A stretch of 63,601 nucleotides of DNA from Rhodopseudomonas rhenobacensis (lineage in GTDB: Bacteria > Pseudomonadota > Alphaproteobacteria > Rhizobiales > Xanthobacteraceae). Positions 18,791 to 28,042 of the stretch are shown in pieces (position 1 is the first letter of the stretch; every line of letters begins with the position of its first letter). The stretch lies in NCBI RefSeq assembly GCF_014203125.1, contig NZ_JACHIH010000010.1, forward strand, positions 1-63,601, written 5' to 3'. The notes beneath the pieces are model-generated. The model made no database searches, was not told the origin of the DNA, and saw only the letters and a list, made by a program, of their open reading frames with translations. The position numbers and the translations under genes were made by a program.

Positions 18791-20147
18791 AGTTTAGCGG
18801 ACTGGTGATTGAGGGCCAACCGAAACTTGTGCGCGCTTGTCGCGGTGGTGGCTGTCAGTTTAGCGGACTGGTGATTGAGGGCCAACCGAAACAGTAACCT
18901 ATCTGTCGCGTTACACGTTGAAAGTTTAGCGGACTGGTGATTGAGGGCCAACCGAAACTTCGACGCGCTCCACACATTGGCGCCGTCGAGTTTAGCGGAC
19001 TGGTGATTGAGGGCCAACCGAAACGGCACGGTGATCGACGTGTCGACCGAGGCCAGTTTAGCGGACTGGTGATTGAGGGCCAACCGAAACACCCCGCATC
19101 TGTTCGAACTGCAGCGGCTAGTTTAGCGGACTGGTGATTGAGGGCCAACCGAAACCGGCCGATGGTCCTTGTGCTCGCCGCCGAGAGTTTAGCGGACTGG
19201 TGATTGAGGGCCAACCGAAACCAGATCCACCATGTCGACGAATTCCCCCTTCAGTTTAGCGGACTGGTGATTGAGGGCCAACCGAAACGGGCGTGATCCA
19301 CGATCCGAACGGCAGGCCGAGTTTAGCGGACTGGTGATTGAGGGCCAACCGAAACGCCATCACGAATTGACCAACGTCGCCGGCCAGTTTAGCGGACTGG
19401 TGATTGAGGGCCAACCGAAACCGGGTTTCGCGCGATCATGTCACCAACTTTAGTTTAGCGGACTGGTGATTGAGGGCCAACCGAAACCAATCAGGGTTCA
19501 TGGCCGGCATCGCGGCGAGTTTAGCGGACTGGTGATTGAGGGCCAACCGAAACCCTGATGGTCGTCTGCCAGCTTGCGGTTTGAGTTTAGCGGACTGGTG
19601 ATTGAGGGCCAACCGAAACGGCTTTCGCGGCATGCATAGGGTCCGACCAAGTTTAGCGGACTGGTGATTGAGGGCCAACCGAAACGCCTTCGCTCAAGGC
19701 ATCTTCAGCCGTCACAGTTTAGCGGACTGGTGATTGAGGGCCAACCGAAACGGGGTGTATGCAGGCTGTGAAAGGCCGCCCAGTTTAGCGGACTGGTGAT
19801 TGAGGGCCAACCGAAACCCGACGTACGGCATCCAGATGGGCCGCGCCAGTTTAGCGGACTGGTGATTGAGGGCCAACCGAAACAAATGGTACGGCAGCAA
19901 CGTGTGGGGCCTCAGTTTAGCGGACTGGTGATTGAGGGCCAACCGAAACACTTAAGGAAAGCGGTCGTCTTACGCCGGAAGTTTAGCGGACTGGTGATTG
20001 AGGGCCAACCGAAACGACGCCGATATCAACCAAAAAGGTGCCATTAGTTTAGCGGACTGGTGATTGAGGGCCAACCGAAACTGAAGCCATTGCTGCGGCG
20101 AAATCCGAGATAGTTTAGCGGACTGGTGATTGAGGGCCAACCGAAAC
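18791..20147 (-). CRISPR. CRISPR array 1: 21 repeats, 20 spacers
   Basis: Repeats of 36 bp begin at 18791 and recur every 65-67 bp up to 20112-20147; the 20 spacers are 29-31 bp. On the transcribed minus strand the repeat starts GTTTCGGTTGGCCC and ends CAGTCCGCTAAACT. All 21 copies appear identical. Direction is inferred from the tracrRNA anti-repeat and from the terminator at the left end. Each repeat contains TTGGCC and TAAACT spaced by 17 bp, a possible promoter for the spacer that follows. No two spacers in the two arrays are alike. Confidence 0.98.
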
Positions 20148-20373
20148 TGCGAAAGCACAACCGAAACATCCATCCGGGGCTGATCGCAGTGGATATGCCG
20201 TCCGCCAACGCTGCCGCAAGCGCATTGAGGAGGTGTTCGGCTGGATCAAGGCGTCCGCCGGGCTCGCCAAAGTCAAGCTGCGAGGCCGCGACCGCGTCGA
20301 TGCCACCTTCACCCTGGCACTGGCCGCCTATAACGTCATTCGACTACCAAAATTGCCGGGCGCAACCGCGTGA
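20148..20373 (+). pseudogene. Transposase remnant (C-terminal end, IS5/IS1182-like DDE family)
   Basis: In frame with the stop at 20371-20373 the sequence reads SGYAVRQRCRKRIEEVFGWIK, then GLAKVKLRGRDRV and LALAAYNVIRLPKL. This is the conserved C-terminus of DDE transposases of the IS5/IS1182 kind (GYAVSQR.RKRIEE.FGW family pattern). The catalytic N-terminal part is absent and no terminal inverted repeats are recognised. It lies between two CRISPR arrays of opposite direction. Ten bases of repeat end (CAACCGAAAC, 20158-20167) sit at the left junction. From 20374 to 20474 nothing further is recognised. Confidence 0.8.
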
Positions 20374-20474
20374 TCGGCAACCGAACGAACGTCAAGATGG
20401 TGGGGCGATGCGTTCCAGTCCGAGGTGCCGCCACACATCAAACTCCCTCCAGCACGCTGACATGCACGGCGCGG

Positions 20475-21235
20475 GTTTCGGTTGGCCCTCAATCACCAGT
20501 CCGCTAAACTCTGACGCCCGGCTCGCGCTACTACCAGAGGTTTCGGTTGGCCCTCAATCACCAGTCCGCTAAACTAGCGTCGGCGATCCGTCCGCGGTCA
20601 TACGTGTTTCGGTTGGCCCTCAATCACCAGTCCGCTAAACTGAGTCGCCCTATGTCGGACGCAACAATCCTGTTTCGGTTGGCCCTCAATCACCAGTCCG
20701 CTAAACTAGCGTGAGCGCGAAATAGACCGGCATCTCGGTTTCGGTTGGCCCTCAATCACCAGTCCGCTAAACTGCAGCCGCCGGCCAACAGCAACAAGAC
20801 CTTCGTTTCGGTTGGCCCTCAATCACCAGTCCGCTAAACTGGTGACGAATTTGGTCCCGCTGTACTTGCTGTTTCGGTTGGCCCTCAATCACCAGTCCGC
20901 TAAACTGTGAAGCGGCACCGGCCGCTGATCATCGTGGTTTCGGTTGGCCCTCAATCACCAGTCCGCTAAACTGCCTTGCCGCCCTTCTTGCCGAGGATGT
21001 TCGTTTCGGTTGGCCCTCAATCACCAGTCCGCTAAACTTTTGCGTCAACGGTGCCGGTGTCGTTTTCGTTTCGGTTGGCCCTCAATCACCAGTCCGCTAA
21101 ACTTTACCGGCGAACGACGCGATGGCCTCGGCCGTTTCGGTTGGCCCTCAATCACCAGTCCGCTAAACTACCCCAGGCAAGCGAAGCGAGGGCGTCGTGG
21201 TTTCGGTTGGCCCTCAATCACCAGTCTGCTAAACA
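20475..21235 (+). CRISPR. CRISPR array 2: 12 repeats, 11 spacers, inverted relative to array 1
   Basis: The same 36-bp repeat, now on the plus strand, at 20475, 20540, 20606, 20672, 20738, 20805, 20871, 20937, 21003, 21068, 21134 and 21200, with 29-31-bp spacers. The last copy is degenerate (CAGTCTGCTAAACA instead of CAGTCCGCTAAACT), which marks the old, downstream end. Transcription would run rightward towards the 3' end of jetD. No terminator is obvious between 21236 and 21282. Confidence 0.98.
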
Positions 21236-21282
21236 AAATTCACCCCAGATCGACCGCCGTCGAACACTTCTTCAACAGCCTG

Positions 21283-22566
21283 CTAGGATTTGCAAACCAG
21301 ATCTTGCAACAGCGAGTCTGCCAAGAATTCCTCTGGGATTGCGACCCGACATTGTTGCATGGCCGTCGTCAATGCTCCATCCCAATGTGCTGTGACCGCC
21401 TTACCCTGCAGAGGCAGGCCGAAGAATGAGATCCTTGCGGCCGCGGCGGCGTAGTCAGCGGCGCCGAAGCGCCACGGTTCGGCGTTGTGCTCACGCATGA
21501 CTTGGTTGCCGATGTGCAATCCGGGCCAATCGAAATCGCCGTGATAGCGAAGCCGCGCGCCCGCTTCGCTCAGTTGCAGCAACAGGCACCGTTGCGCGGC
21601 CGCGGGCATGCCATCGGTACAGACCAGCGGCGCGCAATCGGCGCCCCAGCGATCGGCGGCGATCGCAATCAGATTGGGATTTTCGCAGACATAGACCGTG
21701 CGGTGGGCCACGTCCCAGGTGGGCGGTGAGCGCAGCAGCGCGCGCAAGGATGCGTAGCTCGGCTCGCCCGCGCGCCGACGATCGCTCTCCGCCTCGCGGG
21801 TCGGAAGATTCAGGAACAGCACCGGGCGCGCCAACTCATTGACCAGGATGCCGGCTTGAGCCCAGATCTCGCGGTCGCGCTCCACGCTGGCGTTGCGTTC
21901 GAGACCGCCATTTGCCGCGGCCTCAATTGGCGCGTCGTCATCGCCGTCGTGGGATTGCGGCGCAGACCGACGCAACACCGCGAGCACCAGCGCCGCGGTG
22001 GCTTGGCCGCCGTCGAGCGCATGGGCATCGCCGAGCACGTCGGCAGCCAATTGCGAACGGGTGAGGCCCTGCGCGGGCAGCCGTTGCAGCACCGCCTCGG
22101 CGCGGCGACATAGTTCGATCGCCGCCGCAGCATTCTGTCGTGCAAGACGCTTGAGCAGTCCGAGGCCCGCCGGCGACTGCAGCAATGCGGACAGGCTCGC
22201 GTGGTGGCAGGCGCCAATCACATCCGACCATAGCGTTTGTAGCGCGAGGCGTGCGCTGGCGAGGTGTGTGATCGGGCCATCGAGCTGTTCCAGCGCATCG
22301 CGCAGCGAAGCTGCGATCCCGGCGTTTTGGAACGCGGCATCGAGCACGCGAAGGTCGATCTGTAAGGAGCCAGAGTAGCGCTGCGGGCGGCCGAGCAATG
22401 CTGCGAGCGCGGCGTGCTCCTCCGCGGTCAGTCGGTCGATGCGAAGGCTTTCGACGACGTCGTCGGGCGTGTGGCGTTCAAAGCGCCGGCGCAGCCGCTT
22501 GCGCAGCGAGGCGAGACGCTCGCCGCCGAGCAGGCGCTGAAGCCGCGCGTCGGTTGCGGCTCTCAT
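21283..22566 (-). CDS. jetD: Wadjet subunit JetD (DUF2399, Toprim nuclease)
   Basis: A 427-residue protein of the TIGR02679/DUF2399 family, the nuclease subunit of type II Wadjet. The C-terminal Toprim-like domain shows the acidic motifs TVYVCENPNLIAIAAD (Glu) and RYHGDFDWPGLHI (DxD), as in topoisomerase-VI-A-like nucleases. In characterised Wadjet complexes JetD cleaves closed circular plasmid DNA after extrusion by JetABC. The start at 22566 overlaps the jetC stop by 4 bp (ATGA); the open frame continuing to 23208 is a shadow of jetC. It is the last gene of the operon. Its 3' end is duplicated in decayed form at 31869-32206. Confidence 0.9.
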   Translation of the reverse strand: MRAATDARLQRLLGGERLASLRKRLRRRFERHTPDDVVESLRIDRLTAEEHAALAALLGRPQRYSGSLQIDLRVLDAAFQNAGIAASLRDALEQLDGPITHLASARLALQTLWSDVIGACHHASLSALLQSPAGLGLLKRLARQNAAAAIELCRRAEAVLQRLPAQGLTRSQLAADVLGDAHALDGGQATAALVLAVLRRSAPQSHDGDDDAPIEAAANGGLERNASVERDREIWAQAGILVNELARPVLFLNLPTREAESDRRRAGEPSYASLRALLRSPPTWDVAHRTVYVCENPNLIAIAADRWGADCAPLVCTDGMPAAAQRCLLLQLSEAGARLRYHGDFDWPGLHIGNQVMREHNAEPWRFGAADYAAAAARISFFGLPLQGKAVTAHWDGALTTAMQQCRVAIPEEFLADSLLQDLVCKS

Positions 22567-25500
22567 GTCGGCGCAAACCTGCGGTCGGGATCCTCGTCGC
22601 GGCTCTTGGCGCGGCCATCCCAGTTCCAGCGCGAGACGAACACCGCGTCGATGCCTTCGCGGCGCTGCAGCTGGCAGATCGCGACGCCGGGCAATTCGGC
22701 GTAGCAGCCCCATTCGCGTTCGCTGGTGATGACGAAGTCGAGGTCGAATTCCCGGATCAGCCCCATGCAATGGGCGCGGGCGGAATCGTCGATCCCGGCG
22801 AAGGCTTCGTCGAGCAGCATCAGCCGCGGCGCCTGCGCCGAGCTGCCCTGGCCGTAGAAGCTGGCGATCGCGGCGAATAGCGGCACGGTGAGGCCGAGCG
22901 CGCGTTCGCCGCTGGAGGCCGGGCCGGAGAGTTTGCGCCAATGCCCGTCCTGCCAGCGCTCGACGCGGAAACGGTGCCAGCGCCGATAGTCCAGCGCGCG
23001 GGCGAGTTGCTCGATCAGGCTGCCGCCGCCGTCCCTGCCGAAGCCCAGATCGGTGCGTTCGCGCTCGGCGGCGATGCGCTTCTGCAACATCGCGCCGACC
23101 ACGCGGCGGTCTTCCGCCGACCACAGATCCGCGCTGGTGTTCAAGAGCCGCTTGCGTGCGGCGTCGAGCCCGACCGGGGCGCCTTCGTCCTCCGGCAGCG
23201 GCTGCCAAAGGAGGCGATAGCGTACGCCGGTGGAGGTCGGGCGGCTGTGCAGCTCCTTGTTGATGGCGTCGCGCTGAACTTCAGCCGCTTGCAGCAGACG
23301 CTGCACCTCGGAGGCGATCTCGGCCTGCAGGTGATTTTCCAAGACGGCGCGCTCGTTGGCGGTGAGCAGTTCGCTGCGCTGCGCGATCTCCTCGGCGAGC
23401 CGCACCGCCAGCCGAGCCGGCGGTTCGGGTCGGTTCTGGTAGACGATGTGGACGGTCAGTCCCCAGTCGGTGGTTTCGGCCTGGGCCTGGTGGCCGAGTG
23501 CGCTGAGCGCGCGCTGCAATTCGGTGAGGTCGGTGGCCATCTCCCGCTGCACCCGCGCCCAGCTTTCCTCGTCGTCCTTGCGTTCGGACAGCGCCTGTTC
23601 GGCCCGGCGCGCCAGCGTCAGCGCGGGATCGATCGTCCATGCGCTGGCCATATCGGGTAGTTCTGCTTGCGGTAGCGCCGCTGACAGCAGCCCGGTGGCG
23701 GCAAAATGCTGGAACCTGGCGATCGCTTCGGCGCGCGCCTCGCTGCTTTCGGTGAAAGTCGTCTCCGCAGTCTTGGATTTTTCTCCGGCGACCGCGCTCG
23801 CCTTGCCGGAGCTGATCAGGGCTTCGCGCGCCCCTTTCAATGCGTCATCGCCCGCTTTGACGGCGGCGACGGCCGCGGCCAATTGGCGTTGCAATTGCTC
23901 GACCATCGCGCCGACAGCTTCGCGCAACACGCCGAGCCGGGTCGCGGCTTCTTCCGCTTCGATGCGGGCCGTCGCCAGCTGCTCTTGCTGTGTCGCGAGG
24001 TGCTCGCGCGCCTCGCTTTCGCGGTCGCGTTGCCGCTGCAGGTCGAGCAGCGCGAAACGCAACTCCTGGGCGACCTGCGCAAGCTGCAGCTGGGCATCGC
24101 GATAGTTGTCCAGCGCCGCCGCGATCGCCGGCAAGTCGGCGGGCGACGCCGGCAATCGCAGGTCGGCGGCATCCGCGGCGAGCCGTTGCCGCACCGTCTG
24201 CAGCGCCTGCTCGGCGTCGCGGCACCGCACGTCAGCCTCGGCCAGTCGTCGCAGGGCGTCCTGTGCGTCCCGTGCGCAGGCTGTGGCGGCGAGATGGGCA
24301 TGGCGCAACGCCTCGTCGGAGGGCGCCGAGCGCCATTCCTCGGCGGCCCGATCCTGGTCGCGCGCGAGCTGCGCGGCCATCGCCTGCAACGCCGCGAGTT
24401 GGGCGGCGATCAGTGTCAGGCGCTCGGCAATCTCGGCCAGTCGCTTCGCACGAGCCGCGGTGCGGGCGGCATAGCCGATATAGGCCGCCGTCGGCTTGTC
24501 CCAGGCGCCGGTCAGCGCGCCGAGGCGAAAGCGGCCATCGGGGGCGACCCAGGCTTCGCTGTCGATCGGATCGTCGTCCGCGCAGGCGATGCCCGACAGA
24601 ATCGCAGCAATGACATCGGCCGACACAGGGCTGTCCGCGGGCACATCGGCCTGCAGCCAATCGCCGAGCGATTGCGAATGTGGCGACCGCCGCATTAATT
24701 GCGTGTCGTGTAACGGCCTGCCGCCGTCGCCGGTCTGCAGCGCGCCGTCGGGCGAAATCCACGCGTCGAGCAGGCCGGCGGCTTCGAGCGCGGCCTCGAG
24801 ACCGGCGCGCTGCGTCGCTGTGACGACGTCGTGAAAATCGACCAGCTGCCACAGCGGAGCCCCTTGGCGCGCAGTCCGGGTATTGGCATCGCGTATCGCG
24901 GGCTGCGGCGGCGAGGTATCGACGCCAGCTTCCAGACGGCTGCATTCGTCCTGAAGCGCGGCGCGCTCGATTTCAAGGTTCTGTTGTTGGGCGTCGAGCG
25001 TGACGCGGCGCTGCGCGAAACTCACGCTGGCCTGCTGCTGCGCGGCCTGCAATGCTTGCCGCGCCGGATTGTCGCCCTGCAGGGCGACCACCCAGTCGGC
25101 GAGCGCGGTCAGCGCCGCGAGGCCATCGTCGGGGTCGATGCGCAATTGCGTCAGGCCGGCGAAGTGGCGCTCCCAATCCTGGACAAGGTTTTGGCCCTGC
25201 CGCTCGACGGCGGCATCGGCCTGCTCGCGTCGGTTCGCAGCGGCTTCGGCGGCGTCCCGTCGTTCGTCGCGCGCCGCTTGGTGTTGCGCATGCAGAGTTT
25301 CGGCCGCGGCGACCTCCGCCTGGCGCCGCCGCAACACGGCGATCTGGTCGCGTCGCTCGGCGACCAAAGCGGCAAGCTCGGAGCGCGCTGCCTCGAAGGC
25401 GTGCGGCGTCAGTTCGGTCAATGCCGCGGCGTCGCAGCTTGCCAGCGGATTGCCGCCATGGGCCACGGCAATGCCCGCGCTGGCGGCATAAGCCGCGCCG

Positions 25501-26741
25501 TCGCGGCGCAGTTCGGCGAGCTGACGTTCGGCTTGCGCCATGCGTTGCGCCGCCTGTGCGGTTTCGCCGACGCTACGCGTCAGCCGGCGCGCCGCCTCGT
25601 CGGCCGCCGTGGCGGCGGCCTGCGACGCGCGCTGCCGCGCGGCGGCGTCGCGCGCCGCGGTTTCCAGCCGGTTGGCGTCCTCCATCCCGGGGCCGCTGCG
25701 CAGGGTTTCCAGCCGCGCCTGGTCGCGCTTGAGCGCACGCTCGGCCTCGTCCTGCGCGTCCTGCGCGAGCGCTTCGGCGGCCAGCGCTTGTGCCAGCCCC
25801 GCCTGCGCCTCGCCGCGCGCCCGGCTGGCATTGTCGAATTCGGTTTGCGCCTGCCGCAGCGCCCGGGCCTGGCGCCGGGTCTGGGTGCCGGCATAGATCC
25901 GGTAGCGTTGCTCGAAGCGGTCGATGGCTCTGGCCAGCGTCTGGTATTCCTCGAGCTGGCGGCGATCTTCCTCCAACTGGCCGAGCGCCTCGGCGACGTC
26001 GCCAAGCAATTCGGTCGGCAGCGGCGGCAACGCCTCGGTCAGCGCATTCGACAGCGCGGTCTCGTCCGGCTTCTTCGACAATTGCGGTTGGCGCAATTGG
26101 ATCAGCGTATCCATCAAGGCGTCGTAGCGCCGCGCCCCGAGCCGAAACAGCCGCTCATCGACGGCGCGCCGATAGCTCGAGGCGGTGTCGAACAGCTGGC
26201 CGCGGCCCTGCAGCGCGTCGCGCAGCCGTTCCTTGGTCAGCACGTTGCGCTGCTCGCTGATCAACCAGAGATCCTGGTTGAGGCGCGGCGCGGCGTCGCT
26301 ATCGTCGAGCACGAAGAACCAGCTCTCCACCTGCGGACGCGCCGCTGCCGCGGACAATCCGGCGCCGAGCGTGAGATAATGCGGCGTGCCGTCCTCGGCG
26401 AGCCGACCGAACTCGATCCAGGCATAGCCGATGCGCCGGTCGTAGCTGCCCATCAGCAGGTTCCAGGCCATCTTCTTGCCGCTGTCGCCGTCCGGCTCGA
26501 CCCGTGACGATTTCAGCTGCGCGTCGAGCAGGAAGGGCAGGGTCAGCGACAGCACCTTGGATTTGCCGGTGCCGTTGTTGCCGCGCAGCAGCAGATGGCC
26601 GTCGCGAAACCAGAACTCCTCGCTGTCGTAGTGGAACAGCTCCACCAGGCCGAGCCGCAGCGGCTGCCAGCGCGTTCGCGTCGGGATCGGCAAGGCTGGT
26701 CTTGCGGTCTCCGCAAGAAACGAAGTCGGGCGGTCGTTCAT
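22563..26741 (-). CDS. jetC: Wadjet subunit JetC (SMC/MukB-like ATPase)
   Basis: A 1392-residue SMC-like ATPase of the TIGR02680 family, the motor of type II Wadjet. The N-terminal Walker A is LLRGNNGTGKSKVL (54-61). Long Ala/Gln/Glu/Arg-rich coiled coils run from about 260 to 1150, broken near 560-720 by a hinge-like segment (ALEAAGLLDAWISPDG). The C-terminal head has the signature LSGPASSGERALGL, Walker B PRLMLLDEAFAGID and the following TSEREWGCY. It should form a dimer with JetA and JetB and extrude DNA loops. It overlaps jetB and jetD by 4 bp each, so translation is coupled. Confidence 0.93.
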   Translation of the reverse strand: MNDRPTSFLAETARPALPIPTRTRWQPLRLGLVELFHYDSEEFWFRDGHLLLRGNNGTGKSKVLSLTLPFLLDAQLKSSRVEPDGDSGKKMAWNLLMGSYDRRIGYAWIEFGRLAEDGTPHYLTLGAGLSAAAARPQVESWFFVLDDSDAAPRLNQDLWLISEQRNVLTKERLRDALQGRGQLFDTASSYRRAVDERLFRLGARRYDALMDTLIQLRQPQLSKKPDETALSNALTEALPPLPTELLGDVAEALGQLEEDRRQLEEYQTLARAIDRFEQRYRIYAGTQTRRQARALRQAQTEFDNASRARGEAQAGLAQALAAEALAQDAQDEAERALKRDQARLETLRSGPGMEDANRLETAARDAAARQRASQAAATAADEAARRLTRSVGETAQAAQRMAQAERQLAELRRDGAAYAASAGIAVAHGGNPLASCDAAALTELTPHAFEAARSELAALVAERRDQIAVLRRRQAEVAAAETLHAQHQAARDERRDAAEAAANRREQADAAVERQGQNLVQDWERHFAGLTQLRIDPDDGLAALTALADWVVALQGDNPARQALQAAQQQASVSFAQRRVTLDAQQQNLEIERAALQDECSRLEAGVDTSPPQPAIRDANTRTARQGAPLWQLVDFHDVVTATQRAGLEAALEAAGLLDAWISPDGALQTGDGGRPLHDTQLMRRSPHSQSLGDWLQADVPADSPVSADVIAAILSGIACADDDPIDSEAWVAPDGRFRLGALTGAWDKPTAAYIGYAARTAARAKRLAEIAERLTLIAAQLAALQAMAAQLARDQDRAAEEWRSAPSDEALRHAHLAATACARDAQDALRRLAEADVRCRDAEQALQTVRQRLAADAADLRLPASPADLPAIAAALDNYRDAQLQLAQVAQELRFALLDLQRQRDRESEAREHLATQQEQLATARIEAEEAATRLGVLREAVGAMVEQLQRQLAAAVAAVKAGDDALKGAREALISSGKASAVAGEKSKTAETTFTESSEARAEAIARFQHFAATGLLSAALPQAELPDMASAWTIDPALTLARRAEQALSERKDDEESWARVQREMATDLTELQRALSALGHQAQAETTDWGLTVHIVYQNRPEPPARLAVRLAEEIAQRSELLTANERAVLENHLQAEIASEVQRLLQAAEVQRDAINKELHSRPTSTGVRYRLLWQPLPEDEGAPVGLDAARKRLLNTSADLWSAEDRRVVGAMLQKRIAAERERTDLGFGRDGGGSLIEQLARALDYRRWHRFRVERWQDGHWRKLSGPASSGERALGLTVPLFAAIASFYGQGSSAQAPRLMLLDEAFAGIDDSARAHCMGLIREFDLDFVITSEREWGCYAELPGVAICQLQRREGIDAVFVSRWNWDGRAKSRDEDPDRRFAPT

Positions 26742-28042
26742 GGCGATCCGAACCGATCCTTGCCGACGGAGCCGGCGCGCGGTTCACGGCTGTCGCGGAT
26801 TTCGGCGTCGCCGAGCGCGAAGCGCGCCAGCGCCGGCAGCGGCTGCACGGTGTCGGCATCTCGGACGATGAGGTGGAGTTTTTCCAGCCGTTCGATTGCG
26901 ATCTCCGTCAACTCGCGTTCGGCACCAGGCTCGCGTGCCGATTTGCGCCAGTAGCGACCGAACCTGGTCTTGGCGTCGCGCAGGAAGGCGATGATGTCGT
27001 GCTCCGGGGTGAACGCCGCCGCGGCCGGTGTCGCGGCAGCGGCCTCGGCCAGGCGCATTCTGTAACTGCTGGCCAAATGCTCCGCGACCAGCAGCGTGGC
27101 GTGGGCGTCGGTGCCTTCGGCCGGCATCGCTACGTCGGTCAGCACGCCGGTCTCATCGACCAGCGCCAGCCCTTCGGCGCGTTGTTCGGCCACCAGGCCC
27201 GCGGCGTCGCGCAAGCGCGCGGCCATGGCGCCGCGCTGATTGACGAAATAACCGCGGGCGTCGGGGTCCAGCGTGTCGAGATAGACTACGGGATCGTCGA
27301 GCAGCCGGCGGGCGAGGTGGTGGCGCAGCGCCGTGCGCCGGCCCTCGTCGCTGTCCGCCACGTGCTCATCGACCAGCGCATGCAGCCGCTGCTCGAGCGT
27401 GATCGGGGCGTCTTCCGGTCGAAAGGTCGATGGCCCCCGCACCGCCGCCAGCATGCCGGCGAGCGCGCGGCGCTGCACGTCGTAAAGGGCGTCGGCCTGA
27501 TCGCCGCCGGCATGTACGAAGGCCTCTTCGTCGCCGGCGACGCGCGCCAGCACCCCCAACTCCAGCAGCGTGCGGCAGACCGCCACCAGTTCGCGCCGCT
27601 CGTGCGGAGCGCCGAGCGTGAAGCTAAAGTTCGACGCCGCCAGCGCCGGGTCAGCGGCCAATTGCAGCAGCCGCTCGCCCAGCAGCCGCAGCGTGATCTG
27701 CGGATCGGCGCGCTCCAGCACCGCGCAGGCGAGACAGAGCAGCACATAGCGGCGGCGATCGTAGCCGGGCAGGCCGCGCATCGTGCTGTCGAGATCGGCA
27801 GGACGCTTATAGAGGCGGGCGCCCTCATGTTCGATCTGCAGCGGCCAGCCGGTTTCCCGCGCGAACCAGTCGCGCAGCGCGTCGGCCTGGCGGCGGATGC
27901 CGGGAAAATCGTCGTGCTCCGGACTCATCAGCGGCGTCATCAGCAACGCGCGCACCGCGCTGCGAAACTCCTCGCGCTGGAAACGCTTCTGTTGCTGGCC
28001 GATGCTGCGACTGTCGCTGGACCTTTCAGGGCTGGGCTGCAT
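26738..28042 (-). CDS. jetB: Wadjet subunit JetB (DUF2398)
   Basis: A 434-residue protein of the TIGR02678/DUF2398 family, the kleisin-associated (MukE-like, winged-helix) partner in type II Wadjet. It is recognised by its N-terminal QQKRFQREEFRSAVRALL and AALYKRPAD-like segment (GARLYKRPADLD), GYDRRRYVLLCLACAVLER, and its place between a DUF2397 gene and the SMC-like gene. No catalytic motif is expected. The start overlaps the jetA stop by 17 bp and the stop overlaps jetC by 4 bp. Confidence 0.9.
   Translation of the reverse strand: MQPSPERSSDSRSIGQQQKRFQREEFRSAVRALLMTPLMSPEHDDFPGIRRQADALRDWFARETGWPLQIEHEGARLYKRPADLDSTMRGLPGYDRRRYVLLCLACAVLERADPQITLRLLGERLLQLAADPALAASNFSFTLGAPHERRELVAVCRTLLELGVLARVAGDEEAFVHAGGDQADALYDVQRRALAGMLAAVRGPSTFRPEDAPITLEQRLHALVDEHVADSDEGRRTALRHHLARRLLDDPVVYLDTLDPDARGYFVNQRGAMAARLRDAAGLVAEQRAEGLALVDETGVLTDVAMPAEGTDAHATLLVAEHLASSYRMRLAEAAAATPAAAAFTPEHDIIAFLRDAKTRFGRYWRKSAREPGAERELTEIAIERLEKLHLIVRDADTVQPLPALARFALGDAEIRDSREPRAGSVGKDRFGSP

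Noticed and set aside
18733-21395. Repetitive open frames encoding multiple copies of FRLALNHQSAKL or LVIEGQPK
   Set aside because: They are translations of the CRISPR repeats. Period and sequence follow the 36-bp repeat exactly, so they are not repeat proteins.
22569-23208. N-terminal extension of jetD into the jetC gene
   Set aside because: It is the antisense-free frame shadow of jetC. The ATGA overlap at 22563-22566 gives a normal family-length start.
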